Below, piece after piece: positions 11,643 to 22,160 of a stretch of 64,000 nt of DNA. Position numbers and translations under genes: made by a program. The DNA lies in assembly GCF_964275005.1 (NCBI RefSeq), contig NC_092701.1:31497919-31561918 (forward strand). Direction: 5' to 3'. Each line of letters opens with the position of its first letter. Position 1 is the first letter of the stretch. This stretch comes from Diadema setosum (Eukaryota > Echinodermata > Echinoidea > Diadematoida > Diadematidae). The notes beneath the pieces were generated by a model. That model was not told the origin of the DNA, ran no database searches, and saw only the letters and a program-made list of their open reading frames with translations.

Positions 11643-11671
11643 TTTCACCTACTGTCTGTAGGCTTCATCAG
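11643..11671 (-). ncRNA. Hammerhead-ribozyme-like core in the left Penelope end
   Basis: On the minus strand CTGATGA is followed by a 6-bp stem (GCCTAC with GTAGGT, one G-T pair) closing a 5-base loop, then GAAA. This is the conserved hammerhead core order, and hammerheads are known from Penelope-like element ends. One extra A precedes the stem; stems I and III were not resolved by eye. Confidence 0.5.
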
Positions 11672-13024
11672 ACTGACGTTGACTCGCTGTAGATGGGGTG
11701 TAGGCAGTCTTACAGTCCGAGAGAATGGTAATGTACGCTGAAGATGATTTGTATTGCCCCTCGTCACGATTCATCATGCGTTCCTGCCCCCGTTGTATGT
11801 GGATCGCCTCTCTTATCCACCGTGTGAATTTGTTGCTGTCTTTGGACACGATCTTGCTCTGTTTCCAGTCAATGATGTGGTTTTCCTGCGCCACGTGATC
11901 ACTTATGGCTGACTTTTTAGGAATGAGATCTGCCTCTTTCTTTTTGGCCCTTGTGAAATGTGTCTTCCCCAGTGACTCTGGCTCTTTTTGGTGTTCTGAC
12001 TTCCTGACTCCGAATTTCCTGCCCGTCTCCCCTATGTAGACCTTGTCACAATCCTTACAAGGTATTTTGTACACTAATCCTGTCGAGTCCTCAGGTGATC
12101 TTTTGTCCTTGGGGTGAACCAACAGTCCTCGTAGTTTGGTGAGGGGGCGCATGGTGGTAGCAACATTGTATTTGGTGAAGATCCTTTGGAGTGCTTCAGA
12201 CGTGCCCTTTACGTATGGGATCGTGACCATGCATTTCTTCTTGGTGGTCTGGGTAGACTTGGGTTTATCCTTGGGCATTTGGGTCATCTGTTGGTTGACC
12301 TGTCGAAACGACCAGTCAGGGTATCCACATAATCTGAGGGAGGACTTGATATGTTCTTCTTCAGTCTGAGCATCCTCTGAGTCTGTGGTGATACCATGAG
12401 CCCTATCCATGAGTGTTCTGTAAACTCCAAGCTTCTGATGAAGAGGGTGGTGTGAAGAAAAGTTGGCATGTGTGTGCTTTCTTCCTGTAGACAACTAACT
12501 TGACCTTGCCGTCTAGATGTTTGATGATTCTTGTGTCCAAAAAGGGGATTGAGTTTGATTCTTCCATCTCATGTGTGAACTTGATACTCCCTGTAACAAC
12601 TGCTTGATTAAGATGTTCTTTGAGTTGGTCTACACATTCCTCCTTCACGATAGCAAGTATGTCATCAACATATCGTTTCCAGAGTCTGGGTTTGATGGCA
12701 GTGGGTACTGTGGAAAGGACTGTCTGTTCTAGATCTTCCATATACAGGTTCGCCACAATAGGGGAGACAGGGCTGCCCATCGCTGCACCAAACTTCTGGC
12801 GGTAGACCTGGTCATTGAATTGGAAATAGGTGGTAGTAAGTATGAAACTCAACACCTCGATGATGTTGTCTGGAGTCAGGTTGGTTCTTTCCTTCAGACT
12901 AGTATCTTTGTGAAGACGATCTTTGACAATGTCCAAGGATTGGTCGATGGGGGTGTTGGTGAAAAGGCTGACCACATCAAAAGATACCAATGCCTCTCCT
13001 TGTTCAAAGGTCAATTCACTGATT

Positions 13025-13070
13025 TCCTCAGCGAATTCTTTCCTCAGCGAATTCTTTCCTCAGCGAATTC
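13025..13070. repeat. Short tandem repeat, about 17-bp unit
   Basis: CTCAGCGAATTCTTTC is repeated nearly three times at the junction between the reverse transcriptase part and the inverted right end of the Penelope-like element; it may mark the joining point. Confidence 0.8.
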
Positions 13071-13115
13071 TCTCGGACTGTGCCTACACCCCATCTACGG
13101 CGAGTCAACGTCAGT

Positions 13116-13144
13116 CTGATGAAGCCTACAGACAGTAGGCGAAA
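13116..13144 (+). ncRNA. Hammerhead-ribozyme-like core in the right Penelope end
   Basis: CTGATGA (13116-13122), one A, GCCTAC (13124-13129), loop AGACA, GTAGGC (13135-13140), GAAA (13141-13144). The stem is a perfect 6 bp. It is the inverted partner of the minus-strand motif at 11643-11671. Catalysis is not shown. Confidence 0.5.
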
Positions 13145-13627
13145 GCTCACGCAAGGTAAATAGTTTTCTTTGGTTGTGTACAAAAGAAATTTCGCCTTAA
13201 TTAGAGAATTACCAATCAGATGAACCTCTTCCAGTATACATGATTGTGTCTGTTGGTAAAAAAAAAAAAAATGACAATCATGATGTTTTTGATTAAAGTC
13301 TCCAAATTTTCTTATGCTTGGAAATAGGGTATTAAACCACCACCACCACCACCACCAAAAAAACAAACAAACTTTTGTTTACCTAGATCAGTACTTTGAA
13401 ACATGTAAAGAGTAATGCAAGATGCACTATACATTTTTAACCAAAATCACAATATTTCTTATGAAAATAAGGTTTGAAATATTCATTTCAGACTTTTTAA
13501 GAGAAAACGCCAGAAAGAAAAAAAGATAAAAGAGGAACAGCGTCAAAAAGCGTCAAAAAGCACAAAAAGAAAATTTATGTAACATTGACACACTAATACA
13601 GAAGTGAAATATATATATATATATATA

Positions 13628-13876
13628 TGAAGGGTTTGTTTGCAAAAACCGATAAGTCCATTTTTGAAGATTTTGAAGTACGATCTCTGTCTTAAAGTAC
13701 AAAATAATACATTTTAAATGATATATTGGTCACTACATATAAAGGTATCTTTTTGAAGTTATGGTCAAAAGAAGCAAAAATTTTCTTATTATTCTCTTTA
13801 TTTTTCTTGACCTTTAATCACAAATATCTCCATTTGGCAAATATGGACTTATCGGTTTTTGCAAACAAACTCTTCA
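13628..13876. mobile_element. TA-flanked MITE, 33-bp inverted repeats
   Basis: Starts TGAAGGGTTTGTTTGCAAAA and ends with the reverse complement, one mismatch over about 33 bases. It is flanked by TA inside a (TA)n tract. Sister sequence near 48710 lacks it. No coding capacity. Confidence 0.82.
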
Positions 13877-13882
13877 TATAAT

Positions 13883-16800
13883 AATAATGGAAGTCTGTCG
13901 GGTTCGACAATGACGTCAGTGACGCCGGAGGTGGGAGCGGAGCCCAAAGGCGGACGCACAGACGCGGCCACATGTTGGGCATGCCACAGCAGAAGTAGGG
14001 TCCGGGATCCTCTCTTTGCGGGCTTTTCGCTTCTGGTCCAGGCTCCTGAGGCGCTTCTCCTCAAACAGTCTTGCACCCCTTTGGACAGCTGGACGCCAGA
14101 CGGTGCGGTCAGAGGCAAGCGACTGCCAGTCACGGGCTGAGATGCCACAGGCAACAAGGGAAGTTTTCAGACTGTCTTTGTATCGCTTCAGGGGCCTTCC
14201 AATGCTCCTTGCTCCAGAAGCCAGCTCAGAGAAGAAGATCATCTTTGGTAGACGAGTATCATCCATACGGACGACATGTCCGACCCATCGGAGCTGGGCC
14301 TTCATGATGAGGGCCTCGATCCCAGACATTTTGGCTCTGCGAAGCACCTCAGTGTTTGAGACTCTATCCTGCCAGGAAATTCCCATGATTCGTCGCAGGC
14401 AGCGGAGGTGGAACTGGTCAAGTGCACGGTTTTGCCTCCTGTACAGCGTCCATGTCTCACAGCCATAAAGCAGGGATGTGACGACGACTGCCTTGTAGAC
14501 TGCCAGCTTGGTAGAAAGCCTGATGCCTCGTTCACCCCACACACGTGTCCAAAGTCTGCCAAACGAAGTTCCTGCTTTTGCGAGCCTCTTGGAGACTTCC
14601 TTGTCCATGCTGCAGTTTGAAGACAGGCAGCTTCCCAGGTATGTGAAGCTCTCCACGTTGTTCAGTTTTGTGCCCTCGATCACGATCTGAGGCTCTGAAG
14701 GTGACAGGCCAGGTGCAGGCTGGAGCATCACTTCTGTTTTTTGCAGGCTGATGGTCAGTCCAAAGGCTTTTGCTGCTTCTGCAAAACAAGTGGCAAGTTC
14801 TGACAGGTCTGGTTCATTCAGTGCTGCAAGCGCACAATCGTCTGCAAACAGGAAGTCTCTCACAAGGGTCTTCAGGACTTTGGTCTTTGCCTTCAGACGT
14901 CTAAGGTCAAAGAATCGGCCATCACATCTGTACCGAATACTGACACCAGCATCACACTTGGAGAGGGCACAGAAGAGCATGGTAGCAAACATGAGGCTGA
15001 AGAGTGTAGGAGCCATCACACAGCCTTGCTTTACACCATTGGAGACTGGGAATGGGTCAGAGATATCTCCGTTTGCCACAATGCGAGCCATCATGCCATC
15101 ATGAAAGGACTGGATGATCCTGACAAACTTAGGTGGGCAGCCCAGCTTGGTCAAGATAGCCCACAGACCCTCACGGCTGACGGTGTCAAAAGCCTTCGTC
15201 AGATCTACGAAGAGGATGTATAAGTTCTGGTTTTGTTCTCGGCACTTCTCTTGTAGCTGCCGTAATGCGAAGATCATGTCTATTGTCCCCCTGTTGCTCC
15301 TAAATCCACACTGGCTCTCAGAGACCACGTCGTCCAGCAGATGGTGTGAGATGCGGTTCAGAACAATACGGGCCATAATCTTTCCTGCGATGCTCAATAG
15401 TGATATGCCCCGGTGGTTGTCACATGAAGCTCTGTCCCCTTTGTTCTTGTACAGATGCACAATGTTGGCATCCTTGAAGTCCTGCGGCACCGATCCTTCT
15501 TCCCAGAATTGCTGTATCAGCTCGGTCAGCTTGATGGCAATGGCGGCACCTCCCTCTTTGAAAATCTCTGGGGGTATTCCGTCAGGACCAGGTGCTTTCC
15601 CCGCATGTAGTTGCTTGATTGCCTTCAGGGTTTCTGCCAGCATTGGGGGGTCATCAAGGAAGGCCAGGACTGGGCGCTGTGGCATATCTTGAATGGCCTG
15701 CTGGTCGATCTGAGAAGGTCTGTTTAGTAGCTGGCTGAAGTGTTCACTCCAACGCTGTATGATGTTGCTTTTCTCAGTAAGCAGGGTTCCATTGGCAGAG
15801 CGCACAGGTGCCATTGCATTTGGCGTGGAGCCATACACATCCTTCAGGCTGGCAAAGAATTTCTTTGAGTTGTGCTCGTCTGCGTACTGCTGTAGTTCTG
15901 CAGCCTTGTTCTCCCACCACTTGTCTTTCATCTGTCGCAGCTCGGTCTGCACCTTTCCTCTGATGTTCTTGAGGCGGTCACGCTTCGCTTGGGAGTCTTT
16001 GTCATTGAGCCAGGCTGTAAAGGCTTCTTTCTTCTCCTGGAGGAGGGTGGTGATCTCCTTGTTGTTGTTGTCGAACCAGTCTTGGTGTTTCCTTGTCATA
16101 TATCCAAGAGTCAGACTGGCAGAGTCATACACCACATCCCGGAAGTTGGCCCAGGCCTTCTCGTAGTCTTCCTCTGCTGGTAGATGTTCAAGCTGGTTTG
16201 CAAGGTTGGTGATGAGGGCTTCTTTTGTGTTTGGTTCATTTAGCTTCTGGACATCCATTTTCTTTTTAAGGTCAGATTTCTGACGTCTATGCCTGCTGAC
16301 AATGGAAAAGGACAGTTTGCACCTCAGCAGCAGGTGGTCTGTCCAGCAGTCAGCTCCCCTCATTGCTCTTGTGATGCGAACATCCTGGATGTCACGGCGC
16401 CTGGTGATCACATAATCAATCAAGTGCCAGTGCTTGGATCTTGGGTGCATCCAGGTAGTTTTGTGGATGTCTGGCAGTTGGAACAGGGTATTGGTGATGG
16501 TGAGTCCATGTTCAGCACAGAGGGTGAGTAGCAGTTGGCCGTTGGTGTTCTCATGGCCAATGCCATGTGGTCCAATGACATCTGGCCAAGACTGGGCATC
16601 TCTACCCACCCGGGCATTGAAGTCCCCTAGTATCAGCAGCTTGTCGTCTTTAGGAACTGACCTAAGCACTTTGGAGAGGTTCTGATAGAACAGCTCTTTC
16701 TCCTCCAGAGTATAGGTCATGGTGGGGGCGTACACACTGATGAGTGACAAGTGCGTCTTGCCATGGAGAGGGATTCTCATCACCATCAGGCGGTCGCTGA

Positions 16801-17147
16801 TACCCCTTGGGAGGGACCCCAAGTTCTTGACGAGGGTGGTGCGAATGGCAAAACCAACTCCTGCCTCCCTGCGTTCATTTAGTGCCTTTCCCGACCAGAA
16901 GAAAGTGTATCCAGCTCCAGCCTCGGTGATCTCCCCAGTGTCTGCAAGGCGTGTCTCGCTGAGGGCAGCAATATCGATGCTGTATCTCAGCAGTTCTCGA
17001 CCCACAAGTGCTGTGCGACGTTCTGGTCTGTCACAGTTTTGGTTATCCATAAGTGTCCTGATGTTCCAGGCTCCAACACATAAGGTGCTTTTCCGGCGGG
17101 ATGATTTTGAGTTCGTCTTTCGTGTTTCATGAGAACATAAAATATAT
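13883..17147 (-). mobile_element. RTE-type LINE with near-complete reading frame
   Basis: Non-LTR retrotransposon on the minus strand next to the MITE. The 3' end is an ATT-rich tail (ATTATTATTAT on the minus strand), typical of RTE-class elements, which end in short repeats. The 5' end abuts a (TA)n tract, and the endonuclease start motif GAWNIRTL lies upstream of the first in-frame Met, so the element looks 5'-truncated. The MITE, LINE and TA tract together are absent from the sister spacer near 48710, so they arrived after the A/B duplication. Confidence 0.85.
13916..17050 (-). CDS. RTE-like endonuclease/reverse transcriptase, 1044 aa from first Met
   Basis: AP-endonuclease domain at about residues 1-245 (ALSETRL, LGDFNARVG, WTDHLLLRC), reverse transcriptase at about 440-760 (GISLLSIAGK, LFVDLTKAFDTV, GVKQGCVMAPTLF, FLFADDCAL), then the RTE-style region QLRWVGHVVRMDD. 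The C-terminus carries one C2H2-type zinc finger (CPTCGRV, about 12 residues, HLRRH). The frame is open throughout, and the FADD box and motif A Asp are present, so the protein part looks recent. The frame stays open upstream of the Met through the GAWNIRTL motif, so the true N-terminus is missing or uses another start. Cellular role: target-primed reverse transcription of its own RNA. Confidence 0.88.
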   Translation of the reverse strand: MDNQNCDRPERRTALVGRELLRYSIDIAALSETRLADTGEITEAGAGYTFFWSGKALNERREAGVGFAIRTTLVKNLGSLPRGISDRLMVMRIPLHGKTHLSLISVYAPTMTYTLEEKELFYQNLSKVLRSVPKDDKLLILGDFNARVGRDAQSWPDVIGPHGIGHENTNGQLLLTLCAEHGLTITNTLFQLPDIHKTTWMHPRSKHWHLIDYVITRRRDIQDVRITRAMRGADCWTDHLLLRCKLSFSIVSRHRRQKSDLKKKMDVQKLNEPNTKEALITNLANQLEHLPAEEDYEKAWANFRDVVYDSASLTLGYMTRKHQDWFDNNNKEITTLLQEKKEAFTAWLNDKDSQAKRDRLKNIRGKVQTELRQMKDKWWENKAAELQQYADEHNSKKFFASLKDVYGSTPNAMAPVRSANGTLLTEKSNIIQRWSEHFSQLLNRPSQIDQQAIQDMPQRPVLAFLDDPPMLAETLKAIKQLHAGKAPGPDGIPPEIFKEGGAAIAIKLTELIQQFWEEGSVPQDFKDANIVHLYKNKGDRASCDNHRGISLLSIAGKIMARIVLNRISHHLLDDVVSESQCGFRSNRGTIDMIFALRQLQEKCREQNQNLYILFVDLTKAFDTVSREGLWAILTKLGCPPKFVRIIQSFHDGMMARIVANGDISDPFPVSNGVKQGCVMAPTLFSLMFATMLFCALSKCDAGVSIRYRCDGRFFDLRRLKAKTKVLKTLVRDFLFADDCALAALNEPDLSELATCFAEAAKAFGLTISLQKTEVMLQPAPGLSPSEPQIVIEGTKLNNVESFTYLGSCLSSNCSMDKEVSKRLAKAGTSFGRLWTRVWGERGIRLSTKLAVYKAVVVTSLLYGCETWTLYRRQNRALDQFHLRCLRRIMGISWQDRVSNTEVLRRAKMSGIEALIMKAQLRWVGHVVRMDDTRLPKMIFFSELASGARSIGRPLKRYKDSLKTSLVACGISARDWQSLASDRTVWRPAVQRGARLFEEKRLRSLDQKRKARKERIPDPTSAVACPTCGRVCASAFGLRSHLRRH

Positions 17148-17155
17148 ATTTTATG

Positions 17156-17157
<2 letters not shown>

Positions 17158-17196
<39 letters not shown>
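17158..17196. repeat. (TA)n microsatellite
   Basis: TA tract bordering the RTE LINE; together with the TA run at 13608-13628 it represents the ancestral TA target tract. Confidence 0.85.
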
Positions 17197-17197
<1 letters not shown>

Positions 17198-17809
17198 TAT
17201 ATGTTGCGTATATGCAAAAAGTGATATTTATTTAAAATATATCCCCGTTGAAATAGTGAAAGCCTCATTTTCAAAAAGAATACAATACAACTTGACCACT
17301 TTGCTGACATCCATCCACTTTAGAAATATAAGTGGGGGAAAAAAACTCACTCTGTGACGTTTATTTTACCATACGCTTCCAAATCCGGCATGATTGATAA
17401 GTTTTCGTAATGGATCGTAACGGTCGTGAATTATATTCCACATGCAGTTCATTAATTTCAAAATTACTTAACTTTAATTTAATGTCAGCATAGACTATAG
17501 AATCAGGTGTTACCCCCTCGATGAATGTTATCATCTTAAAAAATAAGAATAGAATAGGCCTGTGGTAAAACTCCAATATGACTGCTCAATTCAAAACCCT
17601 GTACTCGCTTACGTGCAAGAGAATGGTTAAGATCAAATTTCATTCAAGCGGCAGTGAGGCTCGATATAAGCCTCCCTTTTTGTCCAGCGTTACTAATTCG
17701 TTTTGAAATATAACCCTATAACCATTATGAATAAACGTTACACCCAAACACTCACGAAATCTGTCACCATCAGTTTCATCCCGGCCGCCAGCTGAGTGCC
17801 TACGGCTAC
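17197..17809. other. Ancestral spacer, non-coding
   Basis: From 17197 to about 17700 the sequence is collinear with 48715-49330 of the B-C spacer (for example TTTTACCATACGCTTCCAAA). The rest (17700-17809) has no counterpart in the sister copy. No gene seen. Confidence 0.7.
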
Positions 17810-19148
17810 GGTCACAACTCAGAGCGGCGACCGACCGATTTGTAGGCTGCTCGGTCGCTGCTGATTGGCACCGCCCAGCAGTTTTTGGAGATGCTGAGCA
17901 GGCTGTAAAACCCTAGCGATGGCCGAGCAGTGCCCTGTCGATTTCCCGTCGGTCACCGATCGATTTTCAGAAAAATGTTTGCGAAATATGGGGATCTGCA
18001 ACGCGCAGAGTCCGAGCAGTCACCGAGCGATGCCCTATCGGCAACTGGACGATCTCCCACCGGTCACCGGCCGATTTTTACGAAATCGGTCAGCGACCGA
18101 CGGGTGATCGATAGGTCATCTACCGGTGACCCGTAGGCATAGCGACGGTCACCCGCCGGTCTCTGCCGGAAATTTCTCACGAGCTACCTGTGTTTATTAA
18201 TGTACCTATGTGATTTGTGATGTGTTAATTAATTAATCAATTAAGATAAAACTCGAGCCAAAAGATCTAAGAGTTAAATTATCAACTAACAAACCTCAGC
18301 TATGTGATACCATAGATAACTAGAAATTAGGAAATAAAACAAAAGGGAGGAACACCCAAGATGGGACAAAGATTAGAATAGATTAGATTTTTCCAGAATA
18401 TCTTCAAAAAATCTCCAAAATATCTTTTATATTTTACAGTATTTTTCTATTCCTATTTAATTTTATATTTTGATTTTCCCCATCTCTTGTATTTCATTTC
18501 TTCTTCAACCAATAGGCCTTAAATGAATGATAAGGTAACCAAACCATATTTTACTACGTCAACATTATCAACACTAACTTTTAGCTTTCATCTCTTTTGC
18601 CCCAAAGTGGTTGCCTGTGACTTCCATGTCCCTCATGTTGGTTGCCGAGATGTTGAAATGGTGAGATGTTGGTGGGGTTTCTTTGCCTTTTATTCCTCCC
18701 CCTGCTTCTTCCACATAGCGTTAGATTAATCTCCATCTAGTCCCTGGTTTCCTTCAGTGCTTCTGTCATTTTGATCTTAACATTTTTAGTCCCTAAATCG
18801 CTCGACGGCAACCGATCGATTCTATTCTCTTGGTTTTCTTCTGTGCTGTTGTCATTTTTGTCTCTATTATTTTTGTTCCCTAAATCGCTCGGTAGCGACT
18901 GCTCGATTAGATCAGTGCCTGGGCGGTTCCGGCTCGGACACCGAGCGTATTTTGGGCAGCGAGTGAAAACTGGTCGGTCGCCGCTGAAATTTTAACTCCA
19001 CGCTAAAACTTCAGCGGCGACCGACCGATGCCCCCAAAATCAGTGGCGCCTGGTCGGTCACCAGTCGGTCACCGGTCGTTGTCCGACCGGTTTTGGCTAA
19101 AAACTCGCCGACCGGTCGCCGAGCAGGCTGATTTGGGGGGTTGTGACC
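17810..19148. mobile_element. GC-rich TIR element with GACCG/CGGTC motif arrays
   Basis: Begins GGTCACAAC and ends GTTGTGACC; behind the ends lie AGGCTGCTCGG and its counterpart AGCCTGCTCGGCGACCGG (complement strand). Both sub-terminal regions are packed with GACCG/CGGTC-type words in both orientations, while the middle is AT-rich. About 18738-18829 and 18830-18910 are an internal direct repeat (CCCTAAATCGCTCG in both). No long reading frame, so it is a non-autonomous DNA transposon; the target duplication was not resolved (perhaps TA). Superfamily unknown. Confidence 0.65.
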
Positions 19149-19763
19149 TAGTTTGCTTTAAGTTTTGCCTTGGATTTATTTCGCTTCTACCCTCGCTTTA
19201 CCTCGCTCTAATACAACGTAACTATACGGTGTAATGACAGTCGACATTCTTTAATGTTGTCTGCAAGAATGATAGGTCTATTGGTGTCAGTTGGGATACT
19301 TAAATACGCTTCACGCTTGCGCGTAGTTCTGGAAATGAAGCCTGCAATGCCAACTAACTCTCATCGGTAATATGGTTAGCGCCATCTTGCGATTGGTCCA
19401 AGCGATTTATCCAAGCGGATGAATGCGCTCTCTCAGTTTTTGTGCTCAAGTGGAGTTCCAACTGGCTATGAATATTCAAACATTTGTCTTTTTTTATTGA
19501 TGTACAAAAGACTTCCACAGGTGCATTTGTGCCTTTGATGATCGATATTACATGCCGCCGTCTTGCTGAGCAATCTGAAAATTCATTTCGAGCGTTAACA
19601 TACATCTAATGCTGGCTTTAAATGAAATGAAACCTGACTTTATAATGAAGTATATTGAACAAAAGTCAATCCCGTCCAGAAACTTGTGCAAAAGTATAAA
19701 TCAGAGCTGTATCATGTGAAAGCGATTAAAACTGTACCATCCTGAAAAGCCGGTCTTATCACT
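19149..19763. other. Unassigned non-coding DNA
   Basis: Absent from the sister spacer; no repeat ends or coding exons recognised. Confidence 0.5.
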
Positions 19764-19767
19764 TTAA

Positions 19768-20327
19768 AGGACAAGTTCACCTTCATTAACATAAGGATTG
19801 AGAGAATGTAGAAATATTAGTAGAACACATCATTGAAAGTTTGAGGAAAATCAGACAATCCGTTCAAAAGTTATGAATTTTTGAAGTTTTTGTGCAGTCA
19901 CCGCTGGATGAGAAGACTACTGAAGTGTATGATGTCACATGCGTACAACAATATAAGGAAAATATAAAGAGAATTTCACAAAATTTCATCTTTTGAAAAA
20001 AGTACACATTCTCTTGACTCGTTACTGACATATGTCATGGGTAATATTATTCCCATTGCCTTTAGAAAGAGGCAAGTCAAGTGCTCTTTTATTATGCGAA
20101 AAAAGTGAAAATATGTTGAATTTTTCTTTACATTTTCTTTATACTGTTGTACTCATATGACATCACGAGCATTAGTATTCTCCTCATCCAGCGGTTCCAA
20201 CACAAAAGTTGTAAAAATGCATAACTTTTGCGTCGATTGTCCAATTTTCCTCAAACTTTCACTGATGTGTTCTACTAATATTGCTGCATTCTCTTAATCC
20301 TTATGTTAATGAAGGTGAACTTGTCCT
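19768..20327. mobile_element. Long-palindrome MITE with TTAA target duplication
   Basis: Starts AGGACAAGTTCACCTTCATT and ends with its reverse complement; arms of about 230 bases make almost the whole element one imperfect hairpin. TTAA lies at 19764-19767 and 20328-20331. I recall this family from echinoderm genomes. Superfamily could be piggyBac or Kolobok by the TTAA. Confidence 0.85.
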
Positions 20328-20331
20328 TTAA

Positions 20332-21410
20332 TTCCCACAAACAAAACTGGCTTCTAAAATTCTTTATTTACAGATATATCAGATTAGTGCCCGGACATGC
20401 CCAATCGAGTAATTGTCATTTTTATTTCATCATTTTCCCCAATTGCTATCATATATCACCTATCTTTTAAAAGTAGGGATGGCGAAAAGTAATTACCATC
20501 ACAAAGACAGATCTCCCTTAGAAAATGGCTGGTGATTATGTCGTGAGACGTGAGACAATTGTCTTCCTAAAAATATCTGGCACATGCTTCAAATATTTTC
20601 GAGTGGCTGCATCGATCATCTAGCAAAGGAAATGAGACGGTTGTGACTCTATTCTCGTAAACCTTATTGTGCTCAAGCTCATTCATTTGTTGCTGCTATG
20701 ATGTTACCCACCCTAATGCACGTGCCAAGTGATACAAAAAAATTCCACTTTTGATCCTTAATAGTTCGAAAACTACATACAAGATAACACTGTCATTGAT
20801 ATGAGTAATTGCTTGATATTGTACAATTTAGTTGCAGGTTATTTTGATATGACAGCATGAATCATTTTCATTAAATCCATGATTTATTTTAATGTTAAGT
20901 TCCAGATTTTGGTCAAATTTGAACCTTCTGTACGAAGTTGAACTTTACACAGGAACCAATGATGTGTATGTGAGTGTGTGCTTACAATGACCCTGGACAG
21001 TATAGACATGAATACCACGAAGGCACGAATACTACCTTTTCAGAGCTCTGCTAACTAGGCCTATAAGTGTGGTCTCTAGTTGCTCCAAGACATACTATTA
21101 ATGATGGATTGCCCTGGACACTGATAGTCTGAATTCATGGTAAAGGGTAAAATGCATGCACATGAAAAAAGTAAGCATAATTACGTTTGCATGTACTTGC
21201 ATGCACTACATTTCAGGATGAATAAAGATTAGCTGTGATAGTGTAATTTTTCATTAATTATGTAAAAGAACATTCAAACCCTAACCATTGTTCAGGAGCA
21301 TTGTCTGGGTGTCAACAACACACTCCCACACACACCAATGGTTTATTGACCCTATTGTGCAAAGTTAAAGTTTACAGAGGGTTGAAAGTAGAAGAAAATC
21401 TGAATCCTAA
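20332..21410. other. Spacer DNA shared with the B-C spacer
   Basis: From about 20622 it is collinear with 49333-51250 apart from the hAT-like insertion there. No reading frame or RNA gene supported. 20332-20621 has no counterpart and shows nothing. Confidence 0.6.
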
Positions 21411-21590
21411 CTTAAAGGAAATCAAAACCCAAAGAGACATGTGGATTGAGTGAAAGCAGAAATATTAGTAGCACACATCAGTGAAAGTTTGAGGAAAATC
21501 GGACAATCGATGCAAAAGTTATGAATTTTTAAAGTTTTGATGTTGGAACCGCTGGATGAGGAGACTACTAGAGATTATGCCGTCATGTGG
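21411..21590. repeat. One-armed relative of the TTAA palindromic MITE
   Basis: Shares the inner sequence AGTGAAAGTTTGAGGAAAAT and GCTGGATGAGGAGACTACTA with the MITE at 19768 but starts TTAAAGGAAATCAAAACCC and lacks the opposite arm. A copy is at about 51262-51440 in the sister spacer, so it is old. Confidence 0.65.
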
Positions 21591-21805
21591 AGTGAAATTA
21601 TGCACAAATTCTAAGAGAGATGGAAGTAATGATTTGACAGTCAGTATTAATCATATACAAGGTGTCTTCATGGACTTTGGTACAGTAAAGCCATGGTAAA
21701 GGCCCTGTTTGTAGTGACTACCTGTCTATTACAGCAATTTGACAGGTTTGACTGTAGTAATGGTCAGTACAGACCAGGGCCGGCGGAACCGGAGGGGGGC
21801 TCGGC

Positions 21806-21918
21806 ACCCCCCCCCCCCCCGTTTTTTTTTTTTTTTTTTTTTTGCACCATACAAAGGAATACATAAGGTGTCACCACTTTGGGCCACCCCCCTTTTTTAC
21901 CCCGGAAGTGCTAAGTGT

Positions 21919-21951
<33 letters not shown>

Positions 21952-21962
21952 GGGGGGGGGGG

Positions 21963-22008
<46 letters not shown>
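21806..22008. repeat. C, T, G homopolymers and (GTT)n
   Basis: Runs of C and T at 21806-21843, T then G at 21921-21961, then (GTT)n to 22008. The GTT run is probably the tail of the minus-strand LINE to its right. The non-repeat words (TACAAAGGAATACATAAGGTGTCACCAC split by runs) also occur at 51699-51728. Confidence 0.8.
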
Positions 22009-22010
<2 letters not shown>

Positions 22011-22160
22011 TTAATTCATGTTCCATATTCCACATTTCGTACAAGTTTCATATTCCATTTGATTTTGAAAAAGAAATGTTTGTTTTTTTTTTAAGACAAT
22101 GGACTGTATGAACCAAAATTGAACAAATGTATAAGGACGTATAATTGACGTGTAATATGA

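Larger units (their letters stand above)
11585..13232 (-). mobile_element. Penelope-like retroelement, 5'-truncated and broken
   Basis: Reverse transcriptase part at 12403-13014 (motifs FDVVSLFTNTP, GAAMGSPVSPI, RYVDDIL), and a GIY-YIG endonuclease part at 11649-12494 (VYKIPCKDCDKVYIGETGR at about residue 137). This RT plus GIY-YIG pairing is diagnostic of Penelope-like elements. The ends are inverted copies of one another over about 135 bases (11585-11720 and 13068-13202), an arrangement the family is known to show. A 15-bp target duplication, AGTATACATGATTGT, lies at 11570-11584 and 13233-13247. The paralogous site near 48310 is empty. The element lacks its 5' part, has at least one reading-frame break, and looks dead. 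Confidence 0.85.

Noticed and set aside
14016-16700. Plus-strand open frames across the RTE LINE
   Set aside because: Shadows of the long minus-strand endonuclease/RT frame.
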